A stretch of 47,717 nucleotides of DNA from Akkermansiaceae bacterium (GCA_028822695.1 JAPKDA010000005.1:1-47717); one strand, 5' to 3'. Numbered from the stretch's first letter, positions 14,933 through 23,979 are shown. Program-made: numbers and translations. Notes: generated by a model not told the origin, from the letters alone.

Positions 14933-17131
14933 ATGACGGAGGCGGAATTGTTGGAAGAAATGCAGCTGGGTTCGGGAGGGCTTGCCGGGGAGGAGCGGGG
15001 CGGTAATGGTCCCGGCGTGGAAGCGAAGGCGGCATTGAAGAAGCACTTTGGATTCGGGGAGTTTCTCGAGGGGCAGGAGGACATCATCAGGCAGATCCTG
15101 GAGGGGAAGGATGGTCTCGCGGTGATGCCGACGGGGGGAGGGAAGTCGCTTTGTTATCAGTTGCCGGCGCTGTGTTTGCCCGGGGTGACCTTGGTGGTGA
15201 GTCCGCTGATCGCGCTGATGAAGGATCAGGTGGACGTGTTGTTGGCGAAGGGAGTGGCGGCGACTTTGATTAATTCGACGCTGACTCACGCGGAGCAGGG
15301 TGATCGGATTTCGCGGATGCAGGCAGGGGAATACAAACTCGTTTACGTAGCGCCGGAGCGGTTTCGGGCGAGGGGGTTTTGTGAGGCGGTGCGGGAGTTG
15401 GAGGTGTCGTTTTTGGCGATTGATGAAGCGCATTGTTTGAGCCAGTGGGGGCACGACTTTCGGCCGGACTACATGAGGCTGGGGAAGGCGCGGAAGTTGT
15501 TGGGGGATCCGCAGTGCGTGGCGTTCACGGCGACGGCGACGGCGGATGTGCGGAAGGACATCATCGGGGTGTTGGAATTGGAGGAGCCGTTTCAGACGGT
15601 GACGGGATTTGCGCGGCCGAATTTGAGTTTCAACATCACCGCGGTGGAGAAGGCCGCGTCGAAGTTCAAGCGGGTGAAGGCGATCGTGGAGGAGCACAAG
15701 ACGGGGATCGTGTATTGTGCGACGCGGAAGCGGGTGGAGGAGGTGGCGGAGACCTTGAACAGTTGGGGGGTGAAGAGCATCGCCTATCATGGCGGGATGA
15801 CGGAAGAGCAGCGGGAGGCGACGCAGAACAAGTTTATCAGCAAGAAGGCGGACGTGGCGGTGGCGACGAATGCCTTTGGAATGGGGATCGACCGCTCGGA
15901 TGTGCGCTTTGTGGTGCATTTTGAGATTCCGGGGAGTGTGGAGGCGTTTTATCAAGAGGCTGGCCGGGCCGGGCGGGACGGGGAGGCGGCGTGGTGTGAG
16001 TTGTTGTTCAACTATGCAGACACGCGGACGCAGGAGTTTTTCATCGATGGGGCGAATCCGGGGATGCCGCTGATTCGCGATGTGTATCAGTATTTTCTGA
16101 ATGCGGCGGGGGCGAACCACGAGGTGCATGTGGGGATCGATGAGGTGAAGGATGCGGTGGGGGCGAAGAACGGGATGGCGGTGAGCAGTGCGATTTCGGT
16201 GTTGGCGAGGAACGGATTGATCGAGCGCTTTGATGTGAAGGGTCAGCGGATGCGGGGGACGCGCTTGCGGCGACCGGAGGTGTTGGCGAGTGGGATGGAT
16301 TTGGATGAGGATGCGCTGGAGGAGAAGGAATTGCGCGATCGGTCGAAGCTGCAGGCGATGGTGCAGATGTGTTACGGGGCGGGTTGTCGGCAGCAGGCGA
16401 TCCTGGAGTATTTTGGAGAGATGGATGCAGAGGTGTGCGGGGCCTGCGATGTGTGTTGCAGCGACTACGGGACCGAGTCGCGGGACACGAGTGAGAATGA
16501 GGACATGATCGTGCGGAAGGTTCTCAGCGGAGTGGCGCGGATGAGTTGGAAGCGTCGCGGTGAGTGGGAAGGGAGATTCGGGCGGGGGCGGATCGTGCAA
16601 ATGTTGACGGGGAGCAAGTCGCAAGAGGTGATGAAAGCGGCGCTCAACGAGTTGACGACCTACGGAATTTTGAAGGTGGAGGGGACGGCGTTTCTCAACG
16701 AGTTGATGCATGCGCTGCATGACGCTGGGTTGTTGGTGACCCAGCGGGGCGAGTTTCCGCTGGTGACTTTGACGAAGCGAGGGGAGGAAGCGATGAAGGG
16801 CGACGGGCGGTATCGGATCGTTTGGCCGCAGGCGCGGAAGGAATCGATGGTGAAGGATGGCGGGACAGGCGGGGTGAATGGAGAGACGCTGGAGGAGTTG
16901 GCGCCGTTTGATGGGACGCTCTTTACGATGCTCAAGGATTTGCGGAACGACTTGGCGAAGCAGGACGGGGTGCCGTCCTACGTAGTGTTCACGAACAAGA
17001 CGTTGGAGGCCTTTGCCCGGCTGCGGCCGAAGTCGGTGGAGGCGGGGCTGCGGATCAAAGGAGTGGGGCCGGCGAAGGCGGAGAAGTATTTGGAGCCGTT
17101 TTTGGCGACGATTGGGGAGTTCGAGGGGTAG
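14933..17131 (+). CDS. recQ: ATP-dependent DNA helicase RecQ
   Basis: RecQ unwinds DNA 3' to 5' and acts in recombination and fork repair. The 732-residue protein has motif I AVMPTGGGKSLCYQ with Lys71 as the Walker A lysine, the Walker B box DEAH (164-167) with the RecQ aromatic-loop segment CLSQWGHDFRPDY, and motif VI QEAGRAGRDG. The RQC zinc-binding cysteines are at about 480-513 (CYGAGC then CGACDVC), a winged-helix part follows, and an HRDC domain ends the protein (about 655-732). Start ATG 14933 follows GGTGGAG at good spacing. ATG 14852 would add 27 residues. It has a longer acidic N-terminal lead-in than E. coli RecQ. It converges on the regulator gene with only 2 bp between the stop codons. 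Confidence 0.93.
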   Translation: MTEAELLEEMQLGSGGLAGEERGGNGPGVEAKAALKKHFGFGEFLEGQEDIIRQILEGKDGLAVMPTGGGKSLCYQLPALCLPGVTLVVSPLIALMKDQVDVLLAKGVAATLINSTLTHAEQGDRISRMQAGEYKLVYVAPERFRARGFCEAVRELEVSFLAIDEAHCLSQWGHDFRPDYMRLGKARKLLGDPQCVAFTATATADVRKDIIGVLELEEPFQTVTGFARPNLSFNITAVEKAASKFKRVKAIVEEHKTGIVYCATRKRVEEVAETLNSWGVKSIAYHGGMTEEQREATQNKFISKKADVAVATNAFGMGIDRSDVRFVVHFEIPGSVEAFYQEAGRAGRDGEAAWCELLFNYADTRTQEFFIDGANPGMPLIRDVYQYFLNAAGANHEVHVGIDEVKDAVGAKNGMAVSSAISVLARNGLIERFDVKGQRMRGTRLRRPEVLASGMDLDEDALEEKELRDRSKLQAMVQMCYGAGCRQQAILEYFGEMDAEVCGACDVCCSDYGTESRDTSENEDMIVRKVLSGVARMSWKRRGEWEGRFGRGRIVQMLTGSKSQEVMKAALNELTTYGILKVEGTAFLNELMHALHDAGLLVTQRGEFPLVTLTKRGEEAMKGDGRYRIVWPQARKESMVKDGGTGGVNGETLEELAPFDGTLFTMLKDLRNDLAKQDGVPSYVVFTNKTLEAFARLRPKSVEAGLRIKGVGPAKAEKYLEPFLATIGEFEG

Positions 17132-17133
17132 GC

Positions 17134-18048
17134 TTACTTTCTCGCCACAGCGAGGAGGGTCTGGAAGTGGGGGGGGGACTCTTCGCGGTCGACGATGGCG
17201 GTTTCGATGTTGCTGAATCCTTCTGCCTCGATCATTTGGGCGAGTTCGGCTTCGGGGAAGCCGAGCCAGGTGTCGGCGTAGAGTTCGCGGGCTTTGTCGA
17301 AGCTGTGCTGGTGGAGGTCGAGGATGACGAGGGTGCCACCGGGTTTCAGAATGCGGTGGGCATCTTTGAGGGCCTTGGGTGGGTGTGCGGCGTGGTGGAG
17401 TGCCTGGGAGAAGAAGGCGAGGTCGACCGAAGCATCGTCGATGGGGATTTCTTCGATGTCGCCGAGGCGGTATTCGAGATTTGGCAGGGAGTGCTCCTTG
17501 GCGAGCGTTGTGCCGAACTCCACCATCTTCGGGGAGTGATCGACTGCGATGACCTTGCTTGCTCGTTGTGCCAGAAGTTGGGCGAGGGTGCCTTCGCCCG
17601 CGCCGAGATCGGCGACCACGTCGTAGTTGAGGATCTTGATGAGAGCTTCGGCGAGGCCTTTCCAGGAACGACCGGGGACATACTGGCGGCCGAACTTTCC
17701 GGCGAGTTCGTCGAAGTAAGCGCGGGCTTTATCCTTCCGTTTGCGGAGGACGTGGGCGAGGGAGGAGGAATCCTTGCTTCGTTCGGGGAGTTCGGCAGCA
17801 GCCTTGGTGGCAATGTCGAGGAGATCGGGCTGGGCTTGGCTGGAATAGATGTTGTTTTTGCCGGAGCGGAGGTTGGTGATGAGGCCTTCTTTTTTCAGTT
17901 GGGCGAGTTGGGTGGAGATCCGGGATTGGCCCATTCCGAGGATTTCCTGTAGTTCTGCGACGGAGAGGGCTTCCTCGGCCAAGAGGAGGAGGAGGCGCAG
18001 ACGGGTCGGGTCGGCGATCAGTTTCAGGGAATTGAGGATTGACGGCAT
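17134..18048 (-). CDS. ArsR-family regulator fused to a methyltransferase domain (SahR-like)
   Basis: This 304-residue protein joins an ArsR-type winged helix (residues 1-75) to a class I methyltransferase fold (about 120-290). The DNA-binding part contains LIADPTRLRLL, VAELQEILGMGQSRIST and LKKEGLI. The metal-binding cysteines of classical ArsR are absent. The C-terminal part has motif I VADLGAGEG (146-154), the acidic VIAVD (166-170) and the late motif RILKPGGTLVILDL. In Proteobacteria the same architecture defines SahR, a repressor of SAM-cycle genes that lets go of DNA when S-adenosylhomocysteine binds the methyltransferase-like domain. Here the gene is divergent from metK-ahcY with a perfect palindrome between them, strongly suggesting the same role. 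An active methyltransferase remains possible. Confidence 0.85.
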   Translation of the reverse strand: MPSILNSLKLIADPTRLRLLLLLAEEALSVAELQEILGMGQSRISTQLAQLKKEGLITNLRSGKNNIYSSQAQPDLLDIATKAAAELPERSKDSSSLAHVLRKRKDKARAYFDELAGKFGRQYVPGRSWKGLAEALIKILNYDVVADLGAGEGTLAQLLAQRASKVIAVDHSPKMVEFGTTLAKEHSLPNLEYRLGDIEEIPIDDASVDLAFFSQALHHAAHPPKALKDAHRILKPGGTLVILDLHQHSFDKARELYADTWLGFPEAELAQMIEAEGFSNIETAIVDREESPPHFQTLLAVARK

Positions 18049-18069
18049 GGAATACTGGGCTTAATTCGC

Positions 18070-18093
18070 ATCAACGAATCACGATTCGTTGAT
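18070..18093. promoter_or_regulatory. Perfect palindromic operator candidate between regulator and metK
   Basis: ATCAACGAAT (18070-18079) and its exact reverse complement ATTCGTTGAT (18084-18093) flank a 4-nt spacer CACG. The site lies 21 bp upstream of the regulator start codon and 20 bp upstream of the metK start codon, so one bound dimer could control both directions. No SAM or SAH riboswitch fits in the 65-bp gap. Confidence 0.75.
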
Positions 18094-18113
18094 ACTTACA
18101 GAACAACAACTCA

Positions 18114-19316
18114 ATGGCCAACACATTCATATTTTCCTCAGAGTCAGTCGGAGAAGGGCATCCGGACAAGGTTTCGGACACTATTTCAGACGCAATTTTG
18201 GACGCTTGCCTCAGAGTCGACAAGACAAGTCGGGTGGCCTGCGAGACCTTTGTTAAGAGCAACATGGTGATTGTGGGTGGTGAAATCAGCATTCCGAAAG
18301 CTGGCAACAAGCCCCTGGGCGAAGTGATCAATGTGGAAAAGGTGATCCGGGACGCGGTTCGCGAGATCGGCTATGTGAACGACGACGATATCTTCCATGC
18401 AGATACTCTGTTTGTTCAAAACCTCCTGACCTCGCAGTCTGCGGACATCGCTCAAGGAGTGGACGCCAAGAAGGCGAAGGGGAAGAAGACCGCCGAGCAG
18501 GGAGCGGGTGATCAGGGAATCATGTTCGGCTACGCCAGTAATGATACGAAGGAGTTGATGCCTGCGCCAATCATGTATGCGCATCATCTGGGTCGCGAAC
18601 TGACGAAAATTCGGAAAGCCGGAAATCTTGCGAAGTGGCTTCGTCCTGATGCGAAGAGCCAGGTGTCGGTGGAGTATGTTGACGGCAAGCCAAAGCGGAT
18701 TATCAGTGTCGTGATTTCCACCCAGCACGCAGCGGGAGTAGCGCATCGTGAGATCGAGAAATTTTGTATCGAGAAGGTGATCAAGAAGGTTCTTCCGAAG
18801 CGGATGTTGACCAAGGACACGCAGTACTTGATCAACCCAACCGGGAACTTTGTGATTGGCGGACCGCAGGGTGACAGCGGCTTGACCGGGCGGAAGATCA
18901 TCGTCGATACCTACGGCGGGATGGGGCGGCACGGCGGCGGGGCTTTCTCCGGCAAGGATCCGTCCAAGGTGGACCGTTCCGCAGCCTACATGGCGCGCTG
19001 GGTAGCGAAGAACATCGTGGCTGCCGGGTTTGCCAAGGAATGCGAACTGCAACTGGCCTACGCCATCGGCTTCCCCGAGCCGGTCAGCCTGAACGTGAAT
19101 ACCTTCGGCACGGCGACTGTTCCGGAAGAGAAGATCGAGGCCGCAGTGAAGGAGGTATTCTCCTTCAAGCCGGCGGAGATCGTGAAGGAACTGAACTTGC
19201 TGCGCCCGATTTACAGCAAGACAACGAACTATGGTCACTTCGGAAAGGACGATCCGGCATTGACCTGGGAAAAGACCAATAAAGTGGTGGCCTTGAAAAA
19301 GGCAGTGAAGAGCTAA
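18114..19316 (+). CDS. metK: S-adenosylmethionine synthetase
   Basis: MetK makes S-adenosylmethionine from methionine and ATP. The 400-residue protein has the N-terminal [18 protein letters not shown] (residues 4-21), the signature [12 protein letters not shown], and the [19 protein letters not shown] stretch that builds the active site with phosphate-binding lysines. Just before GAGDQG there is a Lys-rich extension ([14 protein letters not shown]) longer than in E. coli. It is in the range seen in other MetK lineages. It begins 65 bp from the divergent SahR-like gene, next to the palindromic operator, and is followed 40 bp later by ahcY, so the pair forms an operon for making SAM and recycling its by-product. 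Confidence 0.97.
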   Translation: MANTFIFSSESVGEGHPDKVSDTISDAILDACLRVDKTSRVACETFVKSNMVIVGGEISIPKAGNKPLGEVINVEKVIRDAVREIGYVNDDDIFHADTLFVQNLLTSQSADIAQGVDAKKAKGKKTAEQGAGDQGIMFGYASNDTKELMPAPIMYAHHLGRELTKIRKAGNLAKWLRPDAKSQVSVEYVDGKPKRIISVVISTQHAAGVAHREIEKFCIEKVIKKVLPKRMLTKDTQYLINPTGNFVIGGPQGDSGLTGRKIIVDTYGGMGRHGGGAFSGKDPSKVDRSAAYMARWVAKNIVAAGFAKECELQLAYAIGFPEPVSLNVNTFGTATVPEEKIEAAVKEVFSFKPAEIVKELNLLRPIYSKTTNYGHFGKDDPALTWEKTNKVVALKKAVKS

Positions 19317-19356
19317 GACGTCCCCCCCAAGAACTAATTCAACCAAGAACGAACAA

Positions 19357-20784
19357 ATGAGTGCAGCAGCAGAAGTGAAGACGGAGCCCTACAAGGTGGC
19401 TGATATCAGCTTGGCCGATTGGGGTCGCAAGGAACTCGACGTCGCCGAGCATGAGATGCCGGGTTTAGTGGCGAGCCGGGAGAGATACGGGCCGAAGAAG
19501 CCGCTCGCTGGAGTGCGCTTGATGGGTTCGCTCCACATGACGATCCAGACGGCAGCGTTGATCGAAACGCTGAAGGAAATTGGTGCCGATGTGCGCTGGT
19601 GTTCCTGCAACATTTTCTCCACCCAGGATCACGCCGCAGCGGCGATTGCGAAGACCGGGACTCCGGTTTATGCATGGAAGGGTGAAACCCTCGAAGAGTA
19701 TTGGTGGTGCACCTGGCAGGCTCTGCAGTTTCCGGATGGCAAAGGTCCACAGCTCATCGTCGACGACGGTGGCGACGCGACATTGTTGATTCACAAAGGA
19801 TATGAGCTCGAGGATGGCAGCGACTGGGTGAACACCCCGAGCAGTAACCACGAGGAGCAGGTCATCAAGGACCTCCTCAAGAAGATCCACGCAGAGCGCC
19901 CCGGCGTCTTCCACGAGTGGGTTCCCGAGTTGAAGGGAGTTTCTGAAGAGACCACCACGGGTGTGCACCGTCTTTATCAGATGCAGCGGGACGGGAAGTT
20001 GCTCTTCCCGGCGATCAACGTGAACGACTCGGTGACGAAGTCGAAGTTCGACAACCTCTACGGTTGCCGCGAGTCGTTGATCGACGGCATCAAGCGAGCC
20101 ACGGATGTGATGATTTCCGGCAAGGTCGGTGTCGTCTGCGGCTACGGCGACGTGGGCAAAGGTTGTGCGCAGGCGCTTCGTGCGCAGGGTGCACAAGTGG
20201 TGGTGACCGAAGTTGATCCGATCTGTGCGCTGCAAGCGGCGATGGAAGGCTTCCGGGTCCTGACTGTGGAAGACACGCTTGGCTTTGGTGACATCTACGT
20301 CACCACGACCGGCAACTTCAACATCATCCGCGCTGAGCACATGGAAAAGATGAAGGATCAGGCGATCGTTTGTAACATTGGTCACTTCGACAATGAGATC
20401 CAGATCGACAAGCTTGAAGCGCTCGACGGCATCGAGAAGCTCAACATCAAGCCACAGGTTGATCGCTACACCTTCAAGGGTGGAAACAGCATCTACATGT
20501 TGGCGGAAGGTCGCCTCGTGAACCTCGGTTGTGCCACGGGCCACCCGAGTTTCGTGATGAGCAACAGCTTCACCAACCAGACGCTGGCGCAGATCGCACT
20601 TTGGGAGACCAAGGACAGCCGCGAGATTGGGGTGGAAGTTCTTTCCAAGGAACTTGATGAGGAAGTGGCTCGTCTGCACCTCGACAAGATCGGTTGCAGA
20701 CTGACTACGCTGACCCAGGAGCAGGCGGACTACATCGATGTGCCCGTCAATGGTCCTTACAAGCCCGAGCACTACCGCTACTAA
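19357..20784 (+). CDS. ahcY: Adenosylhomocysteinase (SAH hydrolase)
   Basis: AhcY splits S-adenosylhomocysteine into adenosine and homocysteine, relieving product inhibition of methyltransferases and returning homocysteine to the methionine cycle. The 475-residue protein shows the substrate-binding N-terminal region ([15 protein letters not shown], then [15 protein letters not shown]) and the NAD-binding loop [14 protein letters not shown]. It also has the helix [10 protein letters not shown] and the C-terminal PYKPEHYRY tail that reaches into the neighbouring subunit's NAD site. The insert of about 40 residues found in many bacterial enzymes is present (around residues 150-190). It follows metK by 40 bp and ends at a strong terminator 27 bp after its stop, so metK-ahcY form a two-gene unit. 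Confidence 0.97.
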   Translation: MSAAAEVKTEPYKVADISLADWGRKELDVAEHEMPGLVASRERYGPKKPLAGVRLMGSLHMTIQTAALIETLKEIGADVRWCSCNIFSTQDHAAAAIAKTGTPVYAWKGETLEEYWWCTWQALQFPDGKGPQLIVDDGGDATLLIHKGYELEDGSDWVNTPSSNHEEQVIKDLLKKIHAERPGVFHEWVPELKGVSEETTTGVHRLYQMQRDGKLLFPAINVNDSVTKSKFDNLYGCRESLIDGIKRATDVMISGKVGVVCGYGDVGKGCAQALRAQGAQVVVTEVDPICALQAAMEGFRVLTVEDTLGFGDIYVTTTGNFNIIRAEHMEKMKDQAIVCNIGHFDNEIQIDKLEALDGIEKLNIKPQVDRYTFKGGNSIYMLAEGRLVNLGCATGHPSFVMSNSFTNQTLAQIALWETKDSREIGVEVLSKELDEEVARLHLDKIGCRLTTLTQEQADYIDVPVNGPYKPEHYRY

Positions 20785-20810
20785 AGCGCGGCTCAGGTTT
20801 ATGTTTTGCG

Positions 20811-20841
20811 AAGCGGCGGTCTGCGGACCGCCGCTTTTTTT
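20811..20841 (+). terminator. Intrinsic terminator of metK-ahcY
   Basis: An 11-bp perfect stem AAGCGGCGGTC (20811-20821) / GACCGCCGCTT (20826-20836) with loop TGCG runs into a T tract to 20841. It lies 27 bp after the ahcY stop codon. Confidence 0.9.
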
Positions 20842-20865
20842 GTGGAGAGCAGCGGCCGAGCCCCG

Positions 20866-21012
20866 GTGAGTTCCTTCGCAGCCTTGGCGAAGAACGGAGG
20901 CGGCGTCGACAGCGCTTTGGGGGAGGTGGGGGTGGAAGGGGAAAAGTGATGGTGCCGCGTGAAAGCGGTGTCGTCGGTCGCCGCCTCCCTCTGCCACCGC
21001 AGTCCAAAAGGG
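20866..21012. repeat. Candidate dispersed intergenic repeat blocks
   Basis: The 183 bp between the ahcY terminator and the DUF1080 stop codon has no gene. Two blocks look like repeat modules. Near 20870-20925 is a block with the hairpin CTTCGC...GCGAAG, followed by GGAGGCGGCGTCGACAGCGC. At about 20953-21012 is a block with CCGC...GCGG and CTGCCACCGCAGTCC. Both resemble boilerplate intergenic sequences I associate with Verrucomicrobiota genomes. Copy number cannot be tested within this window. Confidence 0.35.
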
Positions 21013-21024
21013 AGGATGAGGCGA

Positions 21025-21627
21025 TCAGGGAAGCTCCAGAATGGCGAGATCCTTGAACTCGACGTGCATGTCCATGCCGCCGTGGAGTTGAAGGGCGATG
21101 TGGCCTTCCTTTCTGCACTTTGCATCACCGAGCAGTTCGGTGACCACGGTGCCGTTGAGGGAGACTGTGATGTCGTCGCCGATGGCGGTGACGAGGATGT
21201 CGGTCCACTCGCCGGGTTTGACGAGTTTCTTGATGAGTTCCGGGTCGGGGCGTTTGACCCAGGCGCGTCCGGCGGTCTCGTAGAGTCCGCCGACTTCCGG
21301 AGAATTGTCGACTTCGGCTTGGAAGCCTTGGATGGCAACTTTGGTTTTGGTTTTGGCGGCACGGAAGTAGAAGCCGCTGTCGCCATTGGTAACGCGGAAT
21401 TTGGCCCGGACGCGGAAGTTCTTGAACTGCTTGTCGCTGACCAGGAGGCCGTGGCGCTTTTCGGCTTTTGGAGAGGTGCCGAGGATTGTGCCGTCGACGA
21501 CTTTCCATTCGCCGCCCGGTTGAGTGTGCCAGCCGGTGAGGTCGGTGCCGTTGAAGAGTGGTTTCCAGGTGGCTGGTTCGGCCGCGGCGATTGTTGCAGT
21601 GAGAAGGAAGGGAAGGAGCCAGTTCAT
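21025..21627 (-). CDS. Secreted DUF1080 protein (3-keto-disaccharide hydrolase-like)
   Basis: This 200-residue protein has a signal peptide (MNWLLPFLLTATIAAAE) and one DUF1080 domain with a concanavalin-like fold. The typical opening WKPLFNGTDLTGWH is at about residues 21-34. The body contains GEWKVVDGTILG, FRVRAKFRVTNGDSGFYFR, a GFQAEVDN segment and the ending GHIALQLHGGMDMHVEFKDL. DUF1080 proteins are greatly expanded in Planctomycetota and Verrucomicrobiota. Some are now called 3-keto-disaccharide hydrolases, but the substrate of this one is not predictable. The intact gene lies 28 bp downstream of the rhodanese-like gene on the same strand and may be cotranscribed. Compare the decayed copy at 9055-9315. 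Confidence 0.88.
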   Translation of the reverse strand: MNWLLPFLLTATIAAAEPATWKPLFNGTDLTGWHTQPGGEWKVVDGTILGTSPKAEKRHGLLVSDKQFKNFRVRAKFRVTNGDSGFYFRAAKTKTKVAIQGFQAEVDNSPEVGGLYETAGRAWVKRPDPELIKKLVKPGEWTDILVTAIGDDITVSLNGTVVTELLGDAKCRKEGHIALQLHGGMDMHVEFKDLAILELP

Positions 21628-21655
21628 AGATTTGAAGTGTGAAGTGTTGAGGGTA

Positions 21656-22201
21656 TCATTCCATCTCCAAACGATAGCGGGAGAGGGATGGATCGATGTC
21701 TCGAGACCAGGCGTCGATGCCGCCGGCGAGGACGAAGGTGTTTTTTAATCCGTGGCCTCGGAACCAAGCGCAGTGATCGAGCACGTCGCGACCGGCGTGG
21801 TCGTAGAGGATGATGGTTTGGTCAGGAGGCGTGCCGAAGAGAGACTGTTGATATTCCTGCGTCATGAGTTGCGACCCTGCGATGGCGACAGCTTCGTGTT
21901 CTTCGCGGGTGCGGGTGTCGACGAGGAGGAGGTCGCCATCTTCGAGACGCTTTTTGACCTCTGCCGGTTCGAGAAGCATCTGCAGATCGTGGCGATGGCT
22001 TTCGAGGAGGGTTTCTATGGCGTCTTCGACCTTGATCTCGTGGCTGGTGCAAACCGTGGCCAGGGTGTCCTCATCGCGGTAGGCGCAGGACTGGCATCCG
22101 CCGATGTGGAAGGCCGAAAACAGGGCTCGGCGGGCCCCCGGAAGGCGGGCGAGGAGGTCGTCCATCCGGTCAGTGGGCTTGATGTCGGGCGTTTGATCCA
22201 C
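21656..22201 (-). CDS. Rhodanese-fold protein without the catalytic cysteine
   Basis: This 181-residue cytoplasmic protein has two parts. Residues 1-70 carry a helical domain with LPGARRALFSAFHIGG followed by CQSC and a TLATVC motif, similar to DUF1858-like domains with paired cysteines that could bind a metal or Fe-S cluster. Residues 75-175 form a rhodanese domain (LLVDTRTREEHEAVAIAGS, then an active-site loop, then LAGGIDAWSRD). In the loop where active rhodaneses have Cys (as in VYCRSG), this protein reads LYDHAGRD, with Asp in place of Cys, so sulfurtransferase activity is unlikely. It is divergent from pssA and lies upstream of the DUF1080 gene. Confidence 0.8.
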   Translation of the reverse strand: MDQTPDIKPTDRMDDLLARLPGARRALFSAFHIGGCQSCAYRDEDTLATVCTSHEIKVEDAIETLLESHRHDLQMLLEPAEVKKRLEDGDLLLVDTRTREEHEAVAIAGSQLMTQEYQQSLFGTPPDQTIILYDHAGRDVLDHCAWFRGHGLKNTFVLAGGIDAWSRDIDPSLSRYRLEME

Positions 22202-22272
22202 TCCGCAACAATGGCGGCTCTGGGCAGGATTTCCAGTCTTTGCGCGGGAAAGATAGTGGGTATAGTGACCCC

Positions 22273-23121
22273 GTGAGCGACGACTCGAGCGGAGAACCGA
22301 AGATTTACCTGCTGCCGAACCTGATGACGGCGGGGAATCTATGCTGTGGATTCTTCGCAGTGCTGACGATTTTCAAGGGAATGCAGGCTCCGGATTTCGG
22401 GGAAGCGAAGGATTTCTACGAACAAGCGCTGTTGTTGATTTTTGGATCCTGTCTCTTTGATCTTCTGGATGGGCGTTTGGCGCGGTTGGGAGGACAGGAG
22501 TCGCCCTTTGGTCAGGAGTTTGACTCGTTGGCGGACGTGGTCTCCTTCGGAATGGCTCCCGCCTTGCTCGTGTCGAAGGCTGTTCTCTTCAATTTGGACC
22601 TACCCCAACAATTGGATCATGCCGAGCCGGGAGTGGGGTGGGCGATCGCCTTTGTGTATTTGCTTTGCGGGGCGATGCGGTTGGCACGCTTCAATTGTTT
22701 GGCGATGGCAGGGAAGGGGGTGTCGGATGAGTTTCGAGGGATCCCCATTCCGATGGCGGCAGGCTTCATCGCTTCGCTGACCTTTTTGATCATTCATCTC
22801 CACAACACCGACCGGGATCTGGGTTTGTGGAATTATGTTCTGGCTGGGGCCATGCTTGGTTTGTCGGGGCTGATGATCAGCAACGTGCGCTACCCAAGTT
22901 TCAAGAGGGTGGATTGGAAAACTCGGGCGAGTCTTCCCGTTCTCTTGATCGTTGCCTTGGTGGTGACGGCGCTGGTCAACTACTACTGGATTCTTCCGGC
23001 GGTCTTGTTCTCGGTGTATTTGGTCTACGGCTTGGTGAGGCCGTGGATCTCGACGCGATGGAGGAGGGGGGTGGAGCAGGTTCCACCTGAACTGGAAGTG
23101 GATGAGGACGAGAATAGTTAA
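22273..23121 (+). CDS. pssA: CDP-diacylglycerol-serine O-phosphatidyltransferase
   Basis: This integral membrane enzyme, in the CDP-alcohol phosphatidyltransferase family, most likely makes phosphatidylserine, the precursor of phosphatidylethanolamine. The 282-residue protein starts with YLLPNLMTAGNLCCGF, typical of PssA type I. It contains the family signature D-G-x2-A-R-x8-G-x3-D-x3-D exactly, with Asp66, Gly67, Ala70, Arg71, Gly80, Asp84 and Asp88. Six to eight hydrophobic segments are visible. The related phosphatidylglycerophosphate synthase is less likely given the N-terminus and the RFN motif near residue 140. The start is uncertain: GTG 22273 fits the family, while TTG 22240 would add 11 residues. 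It is divergent from the rhodanese-like gene. Confidence 0.85.
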   Translation: MSDDSSGEPKIYLLPNLMTAGNLCCGFFAVLTIFKGMQAPDFGEAKDFYEQALLLIFGSCLFDLLDGRLARLGGQESPFGQEFDSLADVVSFGMAPALLVSKAVLFNLDLPQQLDHAEPGVGWAIAFVYLLCGAMRLARFNCLAMAGKGVSDEFRGIPIPMAAGFIASLTFLIIHLHNTDRDLGLWNYVLAGAMLGLSGLMISNVRYPSFKRVDWKTRASLPVLLIVALVVTALVNYYWILPAVLFSVYLVYGLVRPWISTRWRRGVEQVPPELEVDEDENS

Positions 23122-23181
23122 GTTTTTAAAACTATTTGACTTACTTAATAAAATTTATAGAGTGTGGGTTCTGGATCACCC

Positions 23182-23979
23182 ATGTTTCGTAAATTGAGAG
23201 TCCCGTTATGTTGGATGAGCGTCGTTTTCGCGCTCATGGCAGGGACTTTGCAGGTGGAAGCGGCGACTTACACGGTGAAGTCTGGCGATACGCTTTATTC
23301 GATCGCGAAGAGGCATGGGACCACTGATAAGAAGCTCATGGCGGCGAACGGGATTTCTGATCCCCGGAAGCTGCGGATTGGACAGCGCTTGAAATTAAGC
23401 TCGAGGGGATCGAGCGGCCCGACGGCTTCCCGGACATCCAGTGTGGGGCGGGGTAAGCGGGTGATCATCGATGCGGGTCACGGTGGTCGTGACAAAGGAG
23501 CGATGTGGGGCGGGGTGCGCGAATCGGATCTGAACATGCGGGTCGCCAATAAGTTGGAGTACTTGCTGAAGCGCAACGGATACTCGACGACGATGACGCG
23601 ACGCAGCGATGTGTTCATTTCCCTGAGTCGTCGTGCGGCGATTGCGAACCAGTACCGGAATGCGATTTTTGTCAGCATTCATTTCAATGCGACCCGGGAG
23701 ACCTGGGTGCGGGGGGCCGAGACTTTTTACGCGGGATCTCGAGGTCGGAGTCTTGCCGCCACGATTCAGCAGGAATTAGTGAAGGATTTGAAGCTTCGCA
23801 ACCGCGGGGTGCGGATGGCGCGGTTCACGGTGCTGATGCAGACGAAGTGTCCGGCGGTTCTTGTGGAGTGCGGATTCATCTCCAACTCGAGTGAGCGTCG
23901 TCGTTGCGCGACGTCCTCCTATCAATCGACTGCAGCGCAGGCGATCGCGGATGGGATCATGCGTTATCGCTGGCACTAG
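23182..23979 (+). CDS. LysM domain N-acetylmuramoyl-L-alanine amidase
   Basis: This 265-residue exported enzyme cleaves the amide bond between N-acetylmuramic acid and the peptide stem of peptidoglycan. A signal peptide (residues 1-27) is followed by one LysM cell-wall-binding domain (29-72) with YTVKSGDTLYSIAKRHG. After a Ser/Gly linker comes an Amidase_3 domain (93-265). The zinc ligands His100 (IDAGHGG), Glu114 (VRESD) and His167 (SIHFNA) and the catalytic Glu229 (LVECGFISN) are all present. Start ATG 23182 gives the signal peptide directly, and GTG 23164 is an alternative. Its TAG stop codon is part of the CTAG bordering the MITE at 23976-24194, so the original C-terminus may have been changed slightly. 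Confidence 0.92.
   Translation: MFRKLRVPLCWMSVVFALMAGTLQVEAATYTVKSGDTLYSIAKRHGTTDKKLMAANGISDPRKLRIGQRLKLSSRGSSGPTASRTSSVGRGKRVIIDAGHGGRDKGAMWGGVRESDLNMRVANKLEYLLKRNGYSTTMTRRSDVFISLSRRAAIANQYRNAIFVSIHFNATRETWVRGAETFYAGSRGRSLAATIQQELVKDLKLRNRGVRMARFTVLMQTKCPAVLVECGFISNSSERRRCATSSYQSTAAQAIADGIMRYRWH

Noticed and set aside
18094-18113. SAM or SAH riboswitch upstream of metK
   Set aside because: Only 20 nt separate the palindrome from the start codon, and the whole divergent gap is 65 bp, too short for a known SAM or SAH aptamer.
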